From positions 124,001 to 188,000 of the forward strand of contig DAOTUU010000048.1 in assembly GCA_034436555.1 (NCBI GenBank): 64,000 bases of DNA, read 5' to 3'. Positions within the stretch are counted from its first letter, which is position 1, and every line of letters starts with the position of its first letter. Origin of the DNA: JAFMJV01 sp034436555. Its GTDB lineage: Bacteria; Chloroflexota; Limnocylindria; Limnocylindrales; CSP1-4. Below the pieces are notes generated by a model, which saw nothing but the letters and a program-made list of their open reading frames with translations, was not told the DNA's origin and searched no databases. Below are positions 50,610-60,009 of the stretch, one piece after another. The position numbers were made by a program, and so were the translations under genes.

Positions 50610-53117
50610 TTGGAACGTCTCCCTGCCCGCGCGAAGGTGGTCATCATCGGTGCCGGGATCGTCGGCAACAGCATCGCGTACCACCTCGCCGCGCTCGGCT
50701 GGCGGGACCTGCTGCTCATCGACAAGGGGCCCATGCCCAACCCCGGCGGCTCGACCGGGCACGCGTCCAACTTCCTGTTCCTGGTCGACCACAACAAGGA
50801 GATGACGGCGCTCACCCTCGAGAGCGCCCGCCAGTATCGCGCGTGGGGTGTCTACACCGAGTGCGGCGGCATCGAGGTGGCGCGCTCCGAGACGCGCATG
50901 GCGGAGCTGCGTCGGCGCATGGATTCCGCGCTGACCTGGGGCATCGACGACGCCCGCCTCATCACGCCCGCGGAGATCAAGGCGCTCGTGCCCTTCATCG
51001 ACGAGTCGATCCTGCTCGGCGGGTTCCACACGCCGGGCGTGGGCGTCTGTGACTCGCTCCGGTTCGGCACGCTGTGCCGGGAGAGGGCGGTCGAGATGGG
51101 TGCCCTGACGGTCGCCCCGATGACCCAGGTCACCGGCATGGACGTGCAGGATGGCCGGATCCGGAGCGTGGTCACGGACCGCGGCACGGTGGAGGCGGAG
51201 CACGTGGTCATCGCGTGCGGGGTCTGGTCGCCGCTGCTCGCGGAGATGGCGGGAGCGCACATCCCGCTCACCCCGGTGGTCCATCAGATGATCGACGTCG
51301 GCCCGGTGCCGCGATTCGCGACCACGGACCGGGCGATCGCCTTCCCCATCGTGCGCGACATGGACGTGCTGATGTACGAGCGCCAGGACGGCGTGGGCCT
51401 GGAGATCGGCTCGTACGCCCACCGGTCGATCCTGCACGACCCGGAGACCATCCCCTCGATCGAGGACGCCGCCCTGTCCCCCACGGAGTTCCCGTTCACG
51501 CAGGACGACTTCGACCCGCAGATGGAGGACGCCCTCGCGCTCATGCCGGAGATCGTGGGCGACGAATCGGTGGGGGTGAAGTACGCCATCAACGGGCTCA
51601 TCTCGCTCACCCCCGACGGGATGCCCGTGCTGGGCGAGACCCCGGAGGTGCGGGGGCTCTGGTCGGCCGCCGCGGTGTGGGTGAAGGAGGGCCCGGCGGT
51701 CGGTCGCTGCATCGCCGAGTGGATGATCCATGGGGAGCCGTCCATCGACCTGGGCCAGTCGGACATCTCCCGATTCCACGCGCACCAGCGGACGCGCCGC
51801 CACACCAAGGCGCGCGCCTTCGAGGCGTTCCCCAAGACGTACGGCATCGTCCACCCCGCGGAGCAGTACGCGTCCGACCGACCGCTGCGCATCTCACCCA
51901 TGCACGGCTGGCACGAGGCGCACGGCGCCACCTTCTTCGAGGTCGCAGGCTGGGAGCGACCCCAGTGGTACGCCGCGAACGCGCCGCTCGTGGAGCGCCA
52001 CGGCGTGCAGACCCGCCCGAACGAATGGGACGCCCGCTGGTGGTCGCCGATCATCAACGCGGAGCACCTCGCGATGCGCGAGCACGCCGGCATCTTCGAC
52101 CTGTCCTCGTTCGTGATCTTCGACGTGGTGGGTCCGGGCGCCCTCGCCGCGGTGCAGTCGGTGGCCATGCGCCAGGCAGACGTAGCGGTGGGCCGCGTGA
52201 TCTACACGCCGGTCCTCTCGGAGGCGGGCGGCTTCCGGAGCGACCTGACCATCATGCGCCTGGCCCGCGACCGCTTCCGCGTGGTCACCGGCGCGGCGCA
52301 CGGGATGAGCGACCGGAAATGGTTCCGCGACCATCTCCCCCCGGACGCCGCGATCGTCGACCAGACGTCAGCCCTGACCACCATCGGCATCTGGGGCCCG
52401 CGGGCCCGGGACATCGTGGCGTCGGTCACGCGCGCAGACGTGTCCGACGCCGCGTTCCCGTTCGGCACCTGCCGCACCCTGGAGGTGGGCTCCCAGCTGG
52501 TCCTCGCGTCGCGTATCTCCTACGTCGGGGAGCTGGGCTGGGAGCTGTACCTGCCCATGGAGCAGGGTCTCCGCCTGTGGCAGGAGCTGTGGGCGGCCGG
52601 CGCCCCCCACGGCCTGACCGCATGCGGCATGGGCGTGTACGGCACGACCGGGCGGCTGGAGAAGGCCTACCGCGCGTACGGCGCGGAGCTGGACGGCGAC
52701 TACACGGTCGTGGAGGCGGGCATGGCGCCCGCGCGGGTCAAGGCGCAGGCGTTCGTGGGCCGCGACGCGCTGATGCGCCAGCTGGGAGAGCCGCCCGCGG
52801 CCCAGCTGTGCACCCTGACGGTGGACGATCATGTCTCGAGCGGCGGCGAGCGGCGCGTGATGATCGGCCGACCGCCCATCGTGCGATCGGACGGCTCGCC
52901 CATCACCGACGCGAAGGGTCGACGCTCGTACGCCACGTCCGCAGGCGCCGGACCGTCTGTGGGCCGGCACATCCTGCTGGCCTACCTGCCGCCCGAACTC
53001 GCCGCGGAGGGCGCGCGCCTCGCGGTCCAGTACTTCATGGAGCGCTATCCCGTCACGGTCGACGTCGTCGGGGCGCGCCCCCTGTTCGACCCCCAGAACC
53101 TGCGGGTCCGGGCCTGA
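50610..53117 (+). CDS. Dimethylglycine/sarcosine dehydrogenase-like FAD and folate-dependent protein
   Basis: 835 residues from TTG 50610 (GTGAGGA upstream). Residues 1-400 form a DAO-type FAD domain: VVIIGAGIVGNSIAYHLAALG at the N-terminus and the HTPGVGVCDSLRFGTL and GLWSAAAVWVKEGPAVGRC segments. A middle linker leads to a GcvT-like folate-binding aminomethyltransferase domain (about 460-835), with FDLSSFVIFDVVGPGA, RISYVGELGWELYLP and VGRHILLAYLPPELA. In this family FAD removes a methyl group from an N-methyl amine, passes electrons to ETF and transfers formaldehyde to tetrahydrofolate. Here EtfB, EtfA and a membrane iron-sulfur protein follow directly. The substrate is probably dimethylglycine, sarcosine or a related methylamine. 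Confidence 0.87.
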   Translation: MERLPARAKVVIIGAGIVGNSIAYHLAALGWRDLLLIDKGPMPNPGGSTGHASNFLFLVDHNKEMTALTLESARQYRAWGVYTECGGIEVARSETRMAELRRRMDSALTWGIDDARLITPAEIKALVPFIDESILLGGFHTPGVGVCDSLRFGTLCRERAVEMGALTVAPMTQVTGMDVQDGRIRSVVTDRGTVEAEHVVIACGVWSPLLAEMAGAHIPLTPVVHQMIDVGPVPRFATTDRAIAFPIVRDMDVLMYERQDGVGLEIGSYAHRSILHDPETIPSIEDAALSPTEFPFTQDDFDPQMEDALALMPEIVGDESVGVKYAINGLISLTPDGMPVLGETPEVRGLWSAAAVWVKEGPAVGRCIAEWMIHGEPSIDLGQSDISRFHAHQRTRRHTKARAFEAFPKTYGIVHPAEQYASDRPLRISPMHGWHEAHGATFFEVAGWERPQWYAANAPLVERHGVQTRPNEWDARWWSPIINAEHLAMREHAGIFDLSSFVIFDVVGPGALAAVQSVAMRQADVAVGRVIYTPVLSEAGGFRSDLTIMRLARDRFRVVTGAAHGMSDRKWFRDHLPPDAAIVDQTSALTTIGIWGPRARDIVASVTRADVSDAAFPFGTCRTLEVGSQLVLASRISYVGELGWELYLPMEQGLRLWQELWAAGAPHGLTACGMGVYGTTGRLEKAYRAYGAELDGDYTVVEAGMAPARVKAQAFVGRDALMRQLGEPPAAQLCTLTVDDHVSSGGERRVMIGRPPIVRSDGSPITDAKGRRSYATSAGAGPSVGRHILLAYLPPELAAEGARLAVQYFMERYPVTVDVVGARPLFDPQNLRVRA

Positions 53118-53118
53118 C

Positions 53119-53892
53119 ATGCGCGTCCTCGTCTGCATCAAGCGCGTCCCGGCCGTCGCCGGGCGCATCACCCTCACCGAGGATGCCCGCGCCATCGACA
53201 CGCGCCATCTCTCGTTCACCATCGGCCCTCACGAGGAATGTGCCGTGGAGCAGGCCGTGCAGCTGGTGGAGGCGCACGGCGGCGAGGCCGTGGTCCTCAC
53301 GCTGGGTCCCGCCGAGGCCCTGGAGCAGCTGCGCGACGCGATGGCCCTGGGCGTGGCGCGCGCGGTCCACCTGGTCACCGATGGCCAGGAGTGGGACGGC
53401 GCGTCCACCGCGGCCGCGATCGTGGACGCCATCCGGGCGGACGAGGCGACTGCGGGCACCTTCGACCTGGTGCTGATGGGCGACCTGGCCGCGGACTCCG
53501 GGGGGCACCAGGTGGGGGTCCGGGTGGGGCGGGCGCTGGGCCGGCCCATGATCGGCGGCATCAAGGGCCTCGCGGTCGCTGCCGGTTCGGTCCGCTGCGA
53601 GCAGGAGTCCAGCGGCGGCCGGGATGTGTACGAGCTCCGGCTGCCCGCCATCGTGGCGGTGCTGGAGGGCCTCAACACGCCGCGCTTCCCGTCGGTGCCG
53701 GGGCGGCTCCGCGCCAAGAGCCGGCCGGTGGCCGCGACGCATCCGCCGCGACCCGCACAGGGGCTGGAGCTGGTCCGCCTGGAGGTGCCGCAGGGACGCG
53801 CCCGGCGCGCCGAGGTCCTGGGGACCGGTCCCGCCGCGGCGCCGGCCGTGGTCGACCTCCTGGAGCAGCTGGGGGTGCTGCCCGATGCATGA
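53119..53892 (+). CDS. etfB: Electron transfer flavoprotein subunit beta
   Basis: 257 residues starting two bases after the dehydrogenase stop. The N-terminus MRVLVCIKRVP, then GPHEECAVEQAVQLVE, LGPAEALEQLRDAMALGVARAVHL, GDLAADSGGHQVGVRVGRALG, and ELRLPAIVAVLEGLNTPRFPS match ETF beta. It binds AMP and assists FAD binding by the alpha subunit. The C-terminal about 60 residues are less conserved. It overlaps the alpha gene by eight bases, so the subunits are coupled. Confidence 0.92.
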   Translation: MRVLVCIKRVPAVAGRITLTEDARAIDTRHLSFTIGPHEECAVEQAVQLVEAHGGEAVVLTLGPAEALEQLRDAMALGVARAVHLVTDGQEWDGASTAAAIVDAIRADEATAGTFDLVLMGDLAADSGGHQVGVRVGRALGRPMIGGIKGLAVAAGSVRCEQESSGGRDVYELRLPAIVAVLEGLNTPRFPSVPGRLRAKSRPVAATHPPRPAQGLELVRLEVPQGRARRAEVLGTGPAAAPAVVDLLEQLGVLPDA

Positions 53893-54859
53893 CGTGCTGG
53901 TCCTGGTCGGGGGCTCCGACGACGGGCCCGACGAGGTCTCCCTCCAGGCGCTCGCCCTCGCGACGGGCCTGGCCGCCGGCGGTGCCGTCCACGCGCTCGT
54001 GCTCGGAGACCGCGCGTGGGCGGGGGACCTGGGCGAATGGGGTGCCGCACGGGTGCACGTCGCACATCATCCGCGGCTCGGGGAGTCCGCCCCGGACGCC
54101 GCCGCGCGCGTCACGGCCGATCTCGCGGAGCGCCTCGGGGTCGCACTCGTGGTGGGCTCCGGCACCGACGCGGGAGACGCCATCCTGGCCCGTGTGGCGG
54201 CGCGATCGGACATCCCGTTCGCGGCCGGCTGCGTGCGGACAGAGCAGGGCGGGCCGGGCGACCCGATCGCCGTCACGCGCCTGCGCTGGGGCGGCAGCCT
54301 GCTCGAGACGTCGGTCATCCGCACCGCCCGCGCGGTGCTCTCCGTGGCGCCCCACGCGGTCGACGCGGGACGTCCCGGCGGTGGCCCCGTCAGCCCGGAA
54401 CCGTTCACGCCCGACCTGGACGACGCGGACGTGGCGGTCCGCGTGGTGGATCGCATCCCGGCGGCCGCCGGCGGCGTCTCGCTCGCGGACGCCCGGGTCG
54501 TCGTGTCCGGCGGCCGGGGTGCCGGGTCGGAGGCCGGGTTCGCACCCATCGAGGAGCTGGCGGGCCTGCTGGGGGCGGCCGTGGGCTGCTCCCGCGCGGT
54601 GACCATCGCGGGCTGGCGGTCGCATACCGCGCAGGTGGGCCAGACCGGGACCAAGATCGCACCCGACCTGTACATCGCCTGCGGCATCAGCGGCGCGACG
54701 CAGCACCTGGCGGGCTGCAAGGGGGCCAGGCGGATCCTGGCCATCAACACCGATGCGGAGGCGCCCATCATGGCCGCCGCGGATCACGCGGTGATCGGCG
54801 ACCTCCACCAGGTGGTCCCGGCCATCGTCGCGGAGATCCGCCGGCGGCGCGTCGGATAG
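53885..54859 (+). CDS. etfA: Electron transfer flavoprotein subunit alpha
   Basis: 324 residues from ATG 53885. The C-terminal FAD-binding domain is clear: ARVVVSGGRGAGSEAGF, then SRAVTIAGWRSHTAQVGQTG, KIAPDLYIACGISGATQHLAG, and AINTDAEAPIMAAADHAVIGD. The N-terminal half is typical of the alpha subunit. The usual Asp before the GW (VDAGW in most homologues) reads TIAGW. It accepts electrons from the dehydrogenase FAD and passes them to the next gene product. Confidence 0.93.
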   Translation: MHDVLVLVGGSDDGPDEVSLQALALATGLAAGGAVHALVLGDRAWAGDLGEWGAARVHVAHHPRLGESAPDAAARVTADLAERLGVALVVGSGTDAGDAILARVAARSDIPFAAGCVRTEQGGPGDPIAVTRLRWGGSLLETSVIRTARAVLSVAPHAVDAGRPGGGPVSPEPFTPDLDDADVAVRVVDRIPAAAGGVSLADARVVVSGGRGAGSEAGFAPIEELAGLLGAAVGCSRAVTIAGWRSHTAQVGQTGTKIAPDLYIACGISGATQHLAGCKGARRILAINTDAEAPIMAAADHAVIGDLHQVVPAIVAEIRRRRVG

Positions 54860-54865
54860 CGACCC

Positions 54866-56986
54866 GTGACCGCGGGGACGGCCGTGGCCGGCCTGGCGCT
54901 CCTGGCCGCCCTGGCGGTCGCCGGGGGCCTGTTCGCGCGCCGGATGGCCTATCTCGTGGCGCTCGTGCGTCACGGTCGGGAGGTCGCGCGCTCGGACGAG
55001 GTGCCCGTCCGGGTTCGCCGCGAGGTCACCGGGGTGCTGGGTCAGTCGAAGCTGTGGCTGCGGCCCGTGCCCGGGCTCATGCACCTGCTCCTGTTCTGGG
55101 GCTTCCTCGTGCTCATCCCGACCGTCGTGATGTCGATGCTGGGCGCGGTCCACCCGACCTGGACGCTGCCCTGGCTGGCCGAGCAGGGCTGGTTCGCGCT
55201 GCTGGTGGACCTGTTCGCGCTGGGCGTGCTCACCGGCGTCGCGATCGCGTTCGCCATCCGCCTGGGCCAGCGCCCGGTGCGCTTCGTCGGCAGCCGTCTG
55301 CGGCAGGCCCACAACATCCTGCTGTTCGAGGCGGCCATCGCGGGGACGCTGTTCCTGTGGCACGGCGCCCGGATCGCGCTCGGCATCAACGAGGCGCCGG
55401 CGGGCTGGACGCCCGTGTCCGCCGCGGTCGCGGGCCTGCTGCCCGGCGGGACGGCGGGCGAGCTCCTGGAGCGGACGAGCGTGTGGCTGCACGTCCTGCT
55501 CATCCTCGCGTTCCTGGTGTACATCCCCTACACCAAGCACCTCCACATCCTCGTCGCGCCCTTCAACGTCTGGTTCGGGCGGACGCGGTCTCCCGGGCGC
55601 CTGGAGCCGCTGCGGCTGGATGACCCCGACCTGCCCGAGGACCAGATCCGATTCGGCGCGGGGACCGCGGGCGACCTGACGTGGAAGCAGATGGTCGATG
55701 CCATGTCCTGCACCGAGTGCGGCCGGTGCCAGGACGCCTGTCCCGCGTTCGCCACGGGCAAGGACCTGTCGCCCAAGCTGGTCGTCATGGGCATCCGCGA
55801 CCAGCTCTACCGCGAGGGCCGCGGCATCCTGGCGGGCACCGCCGGAGGCGACGGCACCGCCCGAGGCGACGGCACCGCCGGAGGCGACAGGGCCGCCGCG
55901 CCGCCGGCCGCCCTGACGCCGCTCGTCCCGGGCGCCGTCCGCGACGAGACCGTCTGGGACTGCGTGACCTGCGGGGCGTGCGTCCGCGAGTGCCCCGTGG
56001 GCATCGAGCACATCGACCACCTGGTGGACCTGCGGCGCAACCTGGTGATGGTGGACGCACGGTTCCCGGCGCCCGCCATGGGGATGCTGCGCGACCTGGA
56101 GCGGACCAGCGACCCCTGGGGCCGCGGCGCCGCGGCGCGCACCGAGTGGACCGAGGGCCTGGGTGTCCGGGTCCTCCGGCCGGGCGACCCGCCGCCGGAG
56201 CTGCTGTTCTGGGTCGGCTGCGCGCCAGCCTTCGACGAGCGTGCCCGGACCGCCGCGGTCTCGACGGTCCGCCTGCTCCAGCGCGCCCGCGTCGACTTCG
56301 CGATCCTGGGCCCGCGCGAGCGCTGCACCGGCGACCCGGCGCGCCGCATCGGCGACGAGTACACCTTCCAGGGGCTCGCGACCGGGAACGTGGAGACGCT
56401 CACGGGCGCGGGCATCCGGCGCATCGTGACCACCTGTCCGCACTGCTTCAACGCCCTGGGACGGGAGTATCCCGACTTCGGCGGCGACTACGAGGTCATC
56501 CACCACACGCAGCTGCTCGCGGAGCTGGTCCGGGAGGGTCGCCTGGCGCCCGTGGCGGGGTCGGACACCATCACGTACCACGACTCCTGCTACCTCGCCC
56601 GCCACAACGACGTCCGCGCCGACCCGAGGCAGCTGGTCGCGGCGGTCGGCAGGCCGCTCGAGATGGCACGCCGGGAGGAGCGCACCTTCTGCTGTGGTGC
56701 GGGCGGTGGCCACATGTGGCTGGAGGAGCGCGGCGACCAGATCAACGCGGAACGCGCCCGGGAGGCGGCCGCCACGGGGGCGGGCACGCTCGCGGTGGCC
56801 TGTCCGTTCTGCGTCGTGATGCTCGACGACGGTGTCCGGGCGAACGGCAGCGCGATGGTGGTCAAGGACGTCGCGACGCTGCTCGCGGAGGCCGTCGAGC
56901 GAGGGGTGACGCAGGGAGCAGGAGCGCGGGCGCCCGACGAGCTGGATGCGCCGGCGACGGAGATGGCCCGGCAGGACGCACCGTAG
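54866..56986 (+). CDS. Membrane-bound iron-sulfur oxidoreductase (EtfD-like, Hdr-type CCG domains)
   Basis: 706 residues from GTG 54866. Residues 1-250 hold five to six transmembrane helices of the NarI-like haem b type (LMHLLLFWGFLVLIPTVV, LLFEAAIAGTLFLWHG, with His in HLLLFWG, AHNILL and HGAR). Then two ferredoxin motifs, CTECGRCQDACP near 281 and CVTCGACVRECP near 370, and two CCG domains (CPHCFNALGREYP, FCCGAGGGHMW). This architecture matches EtfD-like proteins that connect ETF to the quinone pool and replace ETF-quinone oxidoreductase. A small Gly/Asp-rich insertion (GGDGTARGDGTAGGD) sits between the ferredoxin motifs. Confidence 0.85.
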   Translation: MTAGTAVAGLALLAALAVAGGLFARRMAYLVALVRHGREVARSDEVPVRVRREVTGVLGQSKLWLRPVPGLMHLLLFWGFLVLIPTVVMSMLGAVHPTWTLPWLAEQGWFALLVDLFALGVLTGVAIAFAIRLGQRPVRFVGSRLRQAHNILLFEAAIAGTLFLWHGARIALGINEAPAGWTPVSAAVAGLLPGGTAGELLERTSVWLHVLLILAFLVYIPYTKHLHILVAPFNVWFGRTRSPGRLEPLRLDDPDLPEDQIRFGAGTAGDLTWKQMVDAMSCTECGRCQDACPAFATGKDLSPKLVVMGIRDQLYREGRGILAGTAGGDGTARGDGTAGGDRAAAPPAALTPLVPGAVRDETVWDCVTCGACVRECPVGIEHIDHLVDLRRNLVMVDARFPAPAMGMLRDLERTSDPWGRGAAARTEWTEGLGVRVLRPGDPPPELLFWVGCAPAFDERARTAAVSTVRLLQRARVDFAILGPRERCTGDPARRIGDEYTFQGLATGNVETLTGAGIRRIVTTCPHCFNALGREYPDFGGDYEVIHHTQLLAELVREGRLAPVAGSDTITYHDSCYLARHNDVRADPRQLVAAVGRPLEMARREERTFCCGAGGGHMWLEERGDQINAERAREAAATGAGTLAVACPFCVVMLDDGVRANGSAMVVKDVATLLAEAVERGVTQGAGARAPDELDAPATEMARQDAP

Positions 56987-56998
56987 CCGGATCGCCGT

Positions 56999-57340
56999 TC
57001 AGATCGCCTCGCCGCCGCGCTCGCCGGTCCGGATCCGGATCACCTGCTCCAGCGGCAGGATGAAGATCTTGCCATCGCCGATGACCCCGTCGCCGTGCCG
57101 CGCGGCACCCAGGATCGCGTTCACGGTGGGCTCCACGAACGCCTCGTTGACGGCGATCTCCAGGCGCACCTTGGGGATGAGGCTGGGCGCCACCTCCTCC
57201 CCGCGGTACAGCTCGGCGTCCTCCTGTCGGCCGTGCCCGGTGACCCGGCTCACCGTGATGCGGAAGATCTCCGCGGCGATGAGCGCCTGGTGCACCTCAT
57301 CGAGCTTGTCCGGCTGGATGATCGCGACGACCAGCTTCAT
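56999..57340 (-). CDS. Nitrogen regulatory protein PII (GlnB/GlnK family) without the uridylylation tyrosine
   Basis: 113 residues. PII signatures are KLVVAIIQPDKLDEVHQAL, the T-loop around VTGHGRQEDAELYRGEEV and the C-terminal IGDGKIFILPLEQVIRIRTGE. The first T-loop Tyr (Y45, ELYRG) is kept, but the position of the modified Tyr51 of E. coli reads Val50 (GEEVAP). Regulation by uridylylation is therefore unlikely, and control would come from ATP, ADP and 2-oxoglutarate binding. It lies 20 bases downstream of amt, the usual GlnK-Amt pairing, where PII blocks the ammonium channel. Confidence 0.9.
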   Translation of the reverse strand: MKLVVAIIQPDKLDEVHQALIAAEIFRITVSRVTGHGRQEDAELYRGEEVAPSLIPKVRLEIAVNEAFVEPTVNAILGAARHGDGVIGDGKIFILPLEQVIRIRTGERGGEAI

Positions 57341-57360
57341 CAGGGCATCTCCGGCGTGGG

Positions 57361-58707
57361 TCAGTTGAGGTTCAGCAGGCCGTAGCCGTGCTCGCCGTGG
57401 AGCTCGTGGTCCATGCCCGCCATCTCGCCCGTGGCGCCCAGGCGAAACCCGAGCAGCCGCTGCACGCCGATCACGAGGATGGTCGTGACCAGGGCCGTGT
57501 AGCCGATGGTGACCGCGACGCTGAACAGCTGGACGCCCAGCTGGGAGAGCGTGTCGCGACCCGCGGGCATGTCCGCGGCCCGGATGAAGAACGTCAGCAG
57601 GACACCGCCCGCGATGCCCGCCACGCCGTGGACGCCGAAGACGTCGAGCGTGTCGTCGTAGCCCAGGCGGTTCTTGAGCAGGATCGCGCCGTAGCACAGG
57701 CCGGCCGCGATGAAGCCCAGCGCGATGGCGCCGGCCGGGGTGACCACGCCCGCCGCCGGGGTGATGACGACCAGGCCCGCGAGGATGCCCGACGCGATGC
57801 CCAGCCCGCTGGCCTTGCGATGGTGGACCGCCTCGATGCACACCCAGGCGAGCGCCGCGGCCGCCGCCGCCGCCTGCGTGACGGCGAGCGCCTGGGCCGT
57901 CTTCGCACCGCTCGACAGCGAGCTCCCCGCGTTGAAGCCGAACCAGCCGACCCACAGCAGGCCCACGCCCATCATCACCATCACCAGGTTGTTGGGATGC
58001 ATCGCCGTCCGCGGGTAGCCCCTCCGGGAACCCAGACGGAGCGCCGCGACGAGCCCGGCGACCCCCGCCGAGATGTGGACCACGGTGCCTCCCGCGAAGT
58101 CGATGGCCCCCATCCGGAACAGGAAGCCGTCGGGCGCCCACACCCAGTGGGCCAGCGGGGCGTAGACCAGCAGGCTCCACGCCGCGATGAACACGATGTA
58201 GCCGCGGAACCGGACCCGCTCCGCGAACGCGCCCGCGATGAGGGCCGGGGCGATGATCGCGAACTTGCCCTGGAACATCGCGAACACGAGATCCGGGACC
58301 CCATTGGCGGCGACCGTCCCGTCGATGCTGCGCAGGTACAGCAGCCCCGCGTCCCAGCCGATCCAGCCGCCCAGCGCGCCGGGCCCGAACGCGAGCGCGA
58401 AGCCCACCACCACCCACAGCGCACCGACCACGGCCATCGCCGCGAAGCTGTGCATCATCGTGCCCAGCACGTTCTTGGTCCGGACGAGGCCGCCGTAGAA
58501 CATCGCCAGGCCGGGAACCATCAGCAGCACGAGCGCCGTGGAGGCGAGCATCCAGGCCGTGGCGCCCGCATCCACGGGGGGCTGCGCCGGCAGCGGCGCG
58601 GCGCCCGTGGTCCCCACGCCGACCACGATCGAGACCGCCAGGAGCGCCAGCAGCACCACGACCGACGCCACCATCCGGCTCGGTTCGATCGGCCGGCCAC
58701 GGGGCAT
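57361..58707 (-). CDS. amtB: Ammonium transporter (Amt/AmtB family)
   Basis: 448 residues from ATG 58707 (GGAGGGAGA). The N-terminal segment of about 25 residues is a signal-like helix. Eleven transmembrane helices follow. Signature residues are visible: LVLLMVPGLAMFYGGLVR, GAFAERVRFRGY, DFAGGTVVHISAGVAGLV (first pore His), and DTLDVFGVHGVAGIAGGV (second His). The twin-His pair is intact. The C-terminal tail ends GMDHELHGEHGYGLLNLN, the region that contacts PII. It imports ammonium and is co-transcribed with the PII gene. Confidence 0.93.
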   Translation of the reverse strand: MPRGRPIEPSRMVASVVVLLALLAVSIVVGVGTTGAAPLPAQPPVDAGATAWMLASTALVLLMVPGLAMFYGGLVRTKNVLGTMMHSFAAMAVVGALWVVVGFALAFGPGALGGWIGWDAGLLYLRSIDGTVAANGVPDLVFAMFQGKFAIIAPALIAGAFAERVRFRGYIVFIAAWSLLVYAPLAHWVWAPDGFLFRMGAIDFAGGTVVHISAGVAGLVAALRLGSRRGYPRTAMHPNNLVMVMMGVGLLWVGWFGFNAGSSLSSGAKTAQALAVTQAAAAAAALAWVCIEAVHHRKASGLGIASGILAGLVVITPAAGVVTPAGAIALGFIAAGLCYGAILLKNRLGYDDTLDVFGVHGVAGIAGGVLLTFFIRAADMPAGRDTLSQLGVQLFSVAVTIGYTALVTTILVIGVQRLLGFRLGATGEMAGMDHELHGEHGYGLLNLN

Positions 58708-58920
58708 CCGGTCTCCCTCCATCGCTGCGGTCCCGCAGCCCCGGACAGGGCCCTGGACGGGACGCGACGGTGCGGATGCTAGGCAGGCCGGACCCGCCTG
58801 TCGGCCACGCGCCGGTGGATGATCGGCCACGCGCGGGTGGCCGACCGGTTTCGCTTCGGAGTCGATCGAGAGCGCGCCCGCGCTGGCTCGGGGCGGGCGC
58901 GCCTGAGGTGCCGGCTGGTC

Positions 58921-58970
58921 GACGCCGGCGGGCCGCTACGGGAGGTGACGCCGGCCGGCCGCTACGGGAG
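58921..58970. repeat. 24-bp direct repeat including a stop codon
   Basis: 58921-58944 and 58947-58970 differ at a single base. The second copy includes the stop codon of the secreted protein gene (58962-58964) and its last two codons. The remaining spacer up to amt shows no gene. Confidence 0.8.
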
Positions 58971-59870
58971 CTTCGCGAAGACCGCCTCCAGCTCGGCGTC
59001 GGGGACGGTCGCCGCCAGGATCACGTCGCCGGACGTCATCGCGACGAGGCGCTCCTGATCGGTGGCACCCTTGATGTCGACTGCGGGCCGACCCGCGACG
59101 TCGGTGGGCGTGAACGTCGCCTGGCCGTCCGAGGACGAGCTGAACGCGTTGAACAGCGGCTCCAGGAGCGCGCCTGCATCGGCACCCTTGATGAGGACCG
59201 CGACGACCGAGTACTCATCCTCGGTGTCCTCGGTCTCGCCGCCCACGAACAGCACGTCCGCCGCGGACTTGCCCTGTGCGGCGAACGCCTCGTTCAGCGC
59301 GATCACCGGAGCCGCCGTCTGGTCCATGAACCCGAGCAGCAGGTCGCCGCCGAATGACTGGACCTTGGTCGGGGATCCGCTGATGGTCTCCGGGATGAGG
59401 GCCTGGAGGCGAGCGACGTCCGCGGGGTCAGGTCCGGGTGGCACACGCGGGATGGCCAGCTCCAGCAGGCCGGTCACCGCGGGCAGGGCCGCATCCCATG
59501 CGAGCGAGCCGTAGTAGTTGGCCAGCAGCAGCTGTCCGGGGAGGCCGACCACCACGGCGCTGCCCGCCTCGGATGAGACGGCCGGGTTCCCCGCGATGGT
59601 GGTGTCGACGGCATCCGCGTAGCCAGCCTTCTGCTGGGCGAGGTCCGCGCCGGGCTGCGACGCGATGGAGAACATGGAGTCACCGCTGAACATGCAGTAG
59701 GTGGCCCCGCCGGTGACCTGCACCTCGGTCATCGAGAGGGCGGCCTTGACCTCATCGGCCGTGAGCAGCGAGCACTCATCGCCCTGGGCGACGACGGTGG
59801 CTGTCGCCCCGCCGAGCAGGCAGCTCGCCGCCACCGCTGCGGTGGCGAGCCAGCGCATGGACCTTCGCAT
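58962..59870 (-). CDS. Secreted hypothetical protein (DUF3558-like N-terminal segment)
   Basis: 302 residues from ATG 59870. The signal peptide (WLATAAVAASCLLGGATA) has a Cys but not a standard lipobox. The mature N-terminus CSLLTADEVKAALSM with a later YCMF cysteine resembles the start of DUF3558-type actinobacterial lipoproteins. The remaining 230 residues contain two similar halves (LLELAIPRVPPGPDPADVARLQALIPETI and LLEPLFNAFSSSSDG-type helices; shown only in part) and a SGDVILAATVPDAELEAVF end. No enzyme motif seen. Function unknown; possibly a surface or periplasmic binding protein. Confidence 0.7.
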   Translation of the reverse strand: MRRSMRWLATAAVAASCLLGGATATVVAQGDECSLLTADEVKAALSMTEVQVTGGATYCMFSGDSMFSIASQPGADLAQQKAGYADAVDTTIAGNPAVSSEAGSAVVVGLPGQLLLANYYGSLAWDAALPAVTGLLELAIPRVPPGPDPADVARLQALIPETISGSPTKVQSFGGDLLLGFMDQTAAPVIALNEAFAAQGKSAADVLFVGGETEDTEDEYSVVAVLIKGADAGALLEPLFNAFSSSSDGQATFTPTDVAGRPAVDIKGATDQERLVAMTSGDVILAATVPDAELEAVFAKLP

Positions 59871-60009
59871 CCGTGTCTCCTCCGATAGGGTCGCGAGGGC
59901 GGCAGTATGTGCCGACGCGAAGGCGCTGCCAAGCCCTCTTGTCGGCCATTCACCGGGACGTGGCGCGCAGGGGCCCCGCGAGACGTCCGACGGGGGCGGG
60001 GTGGCCGAC

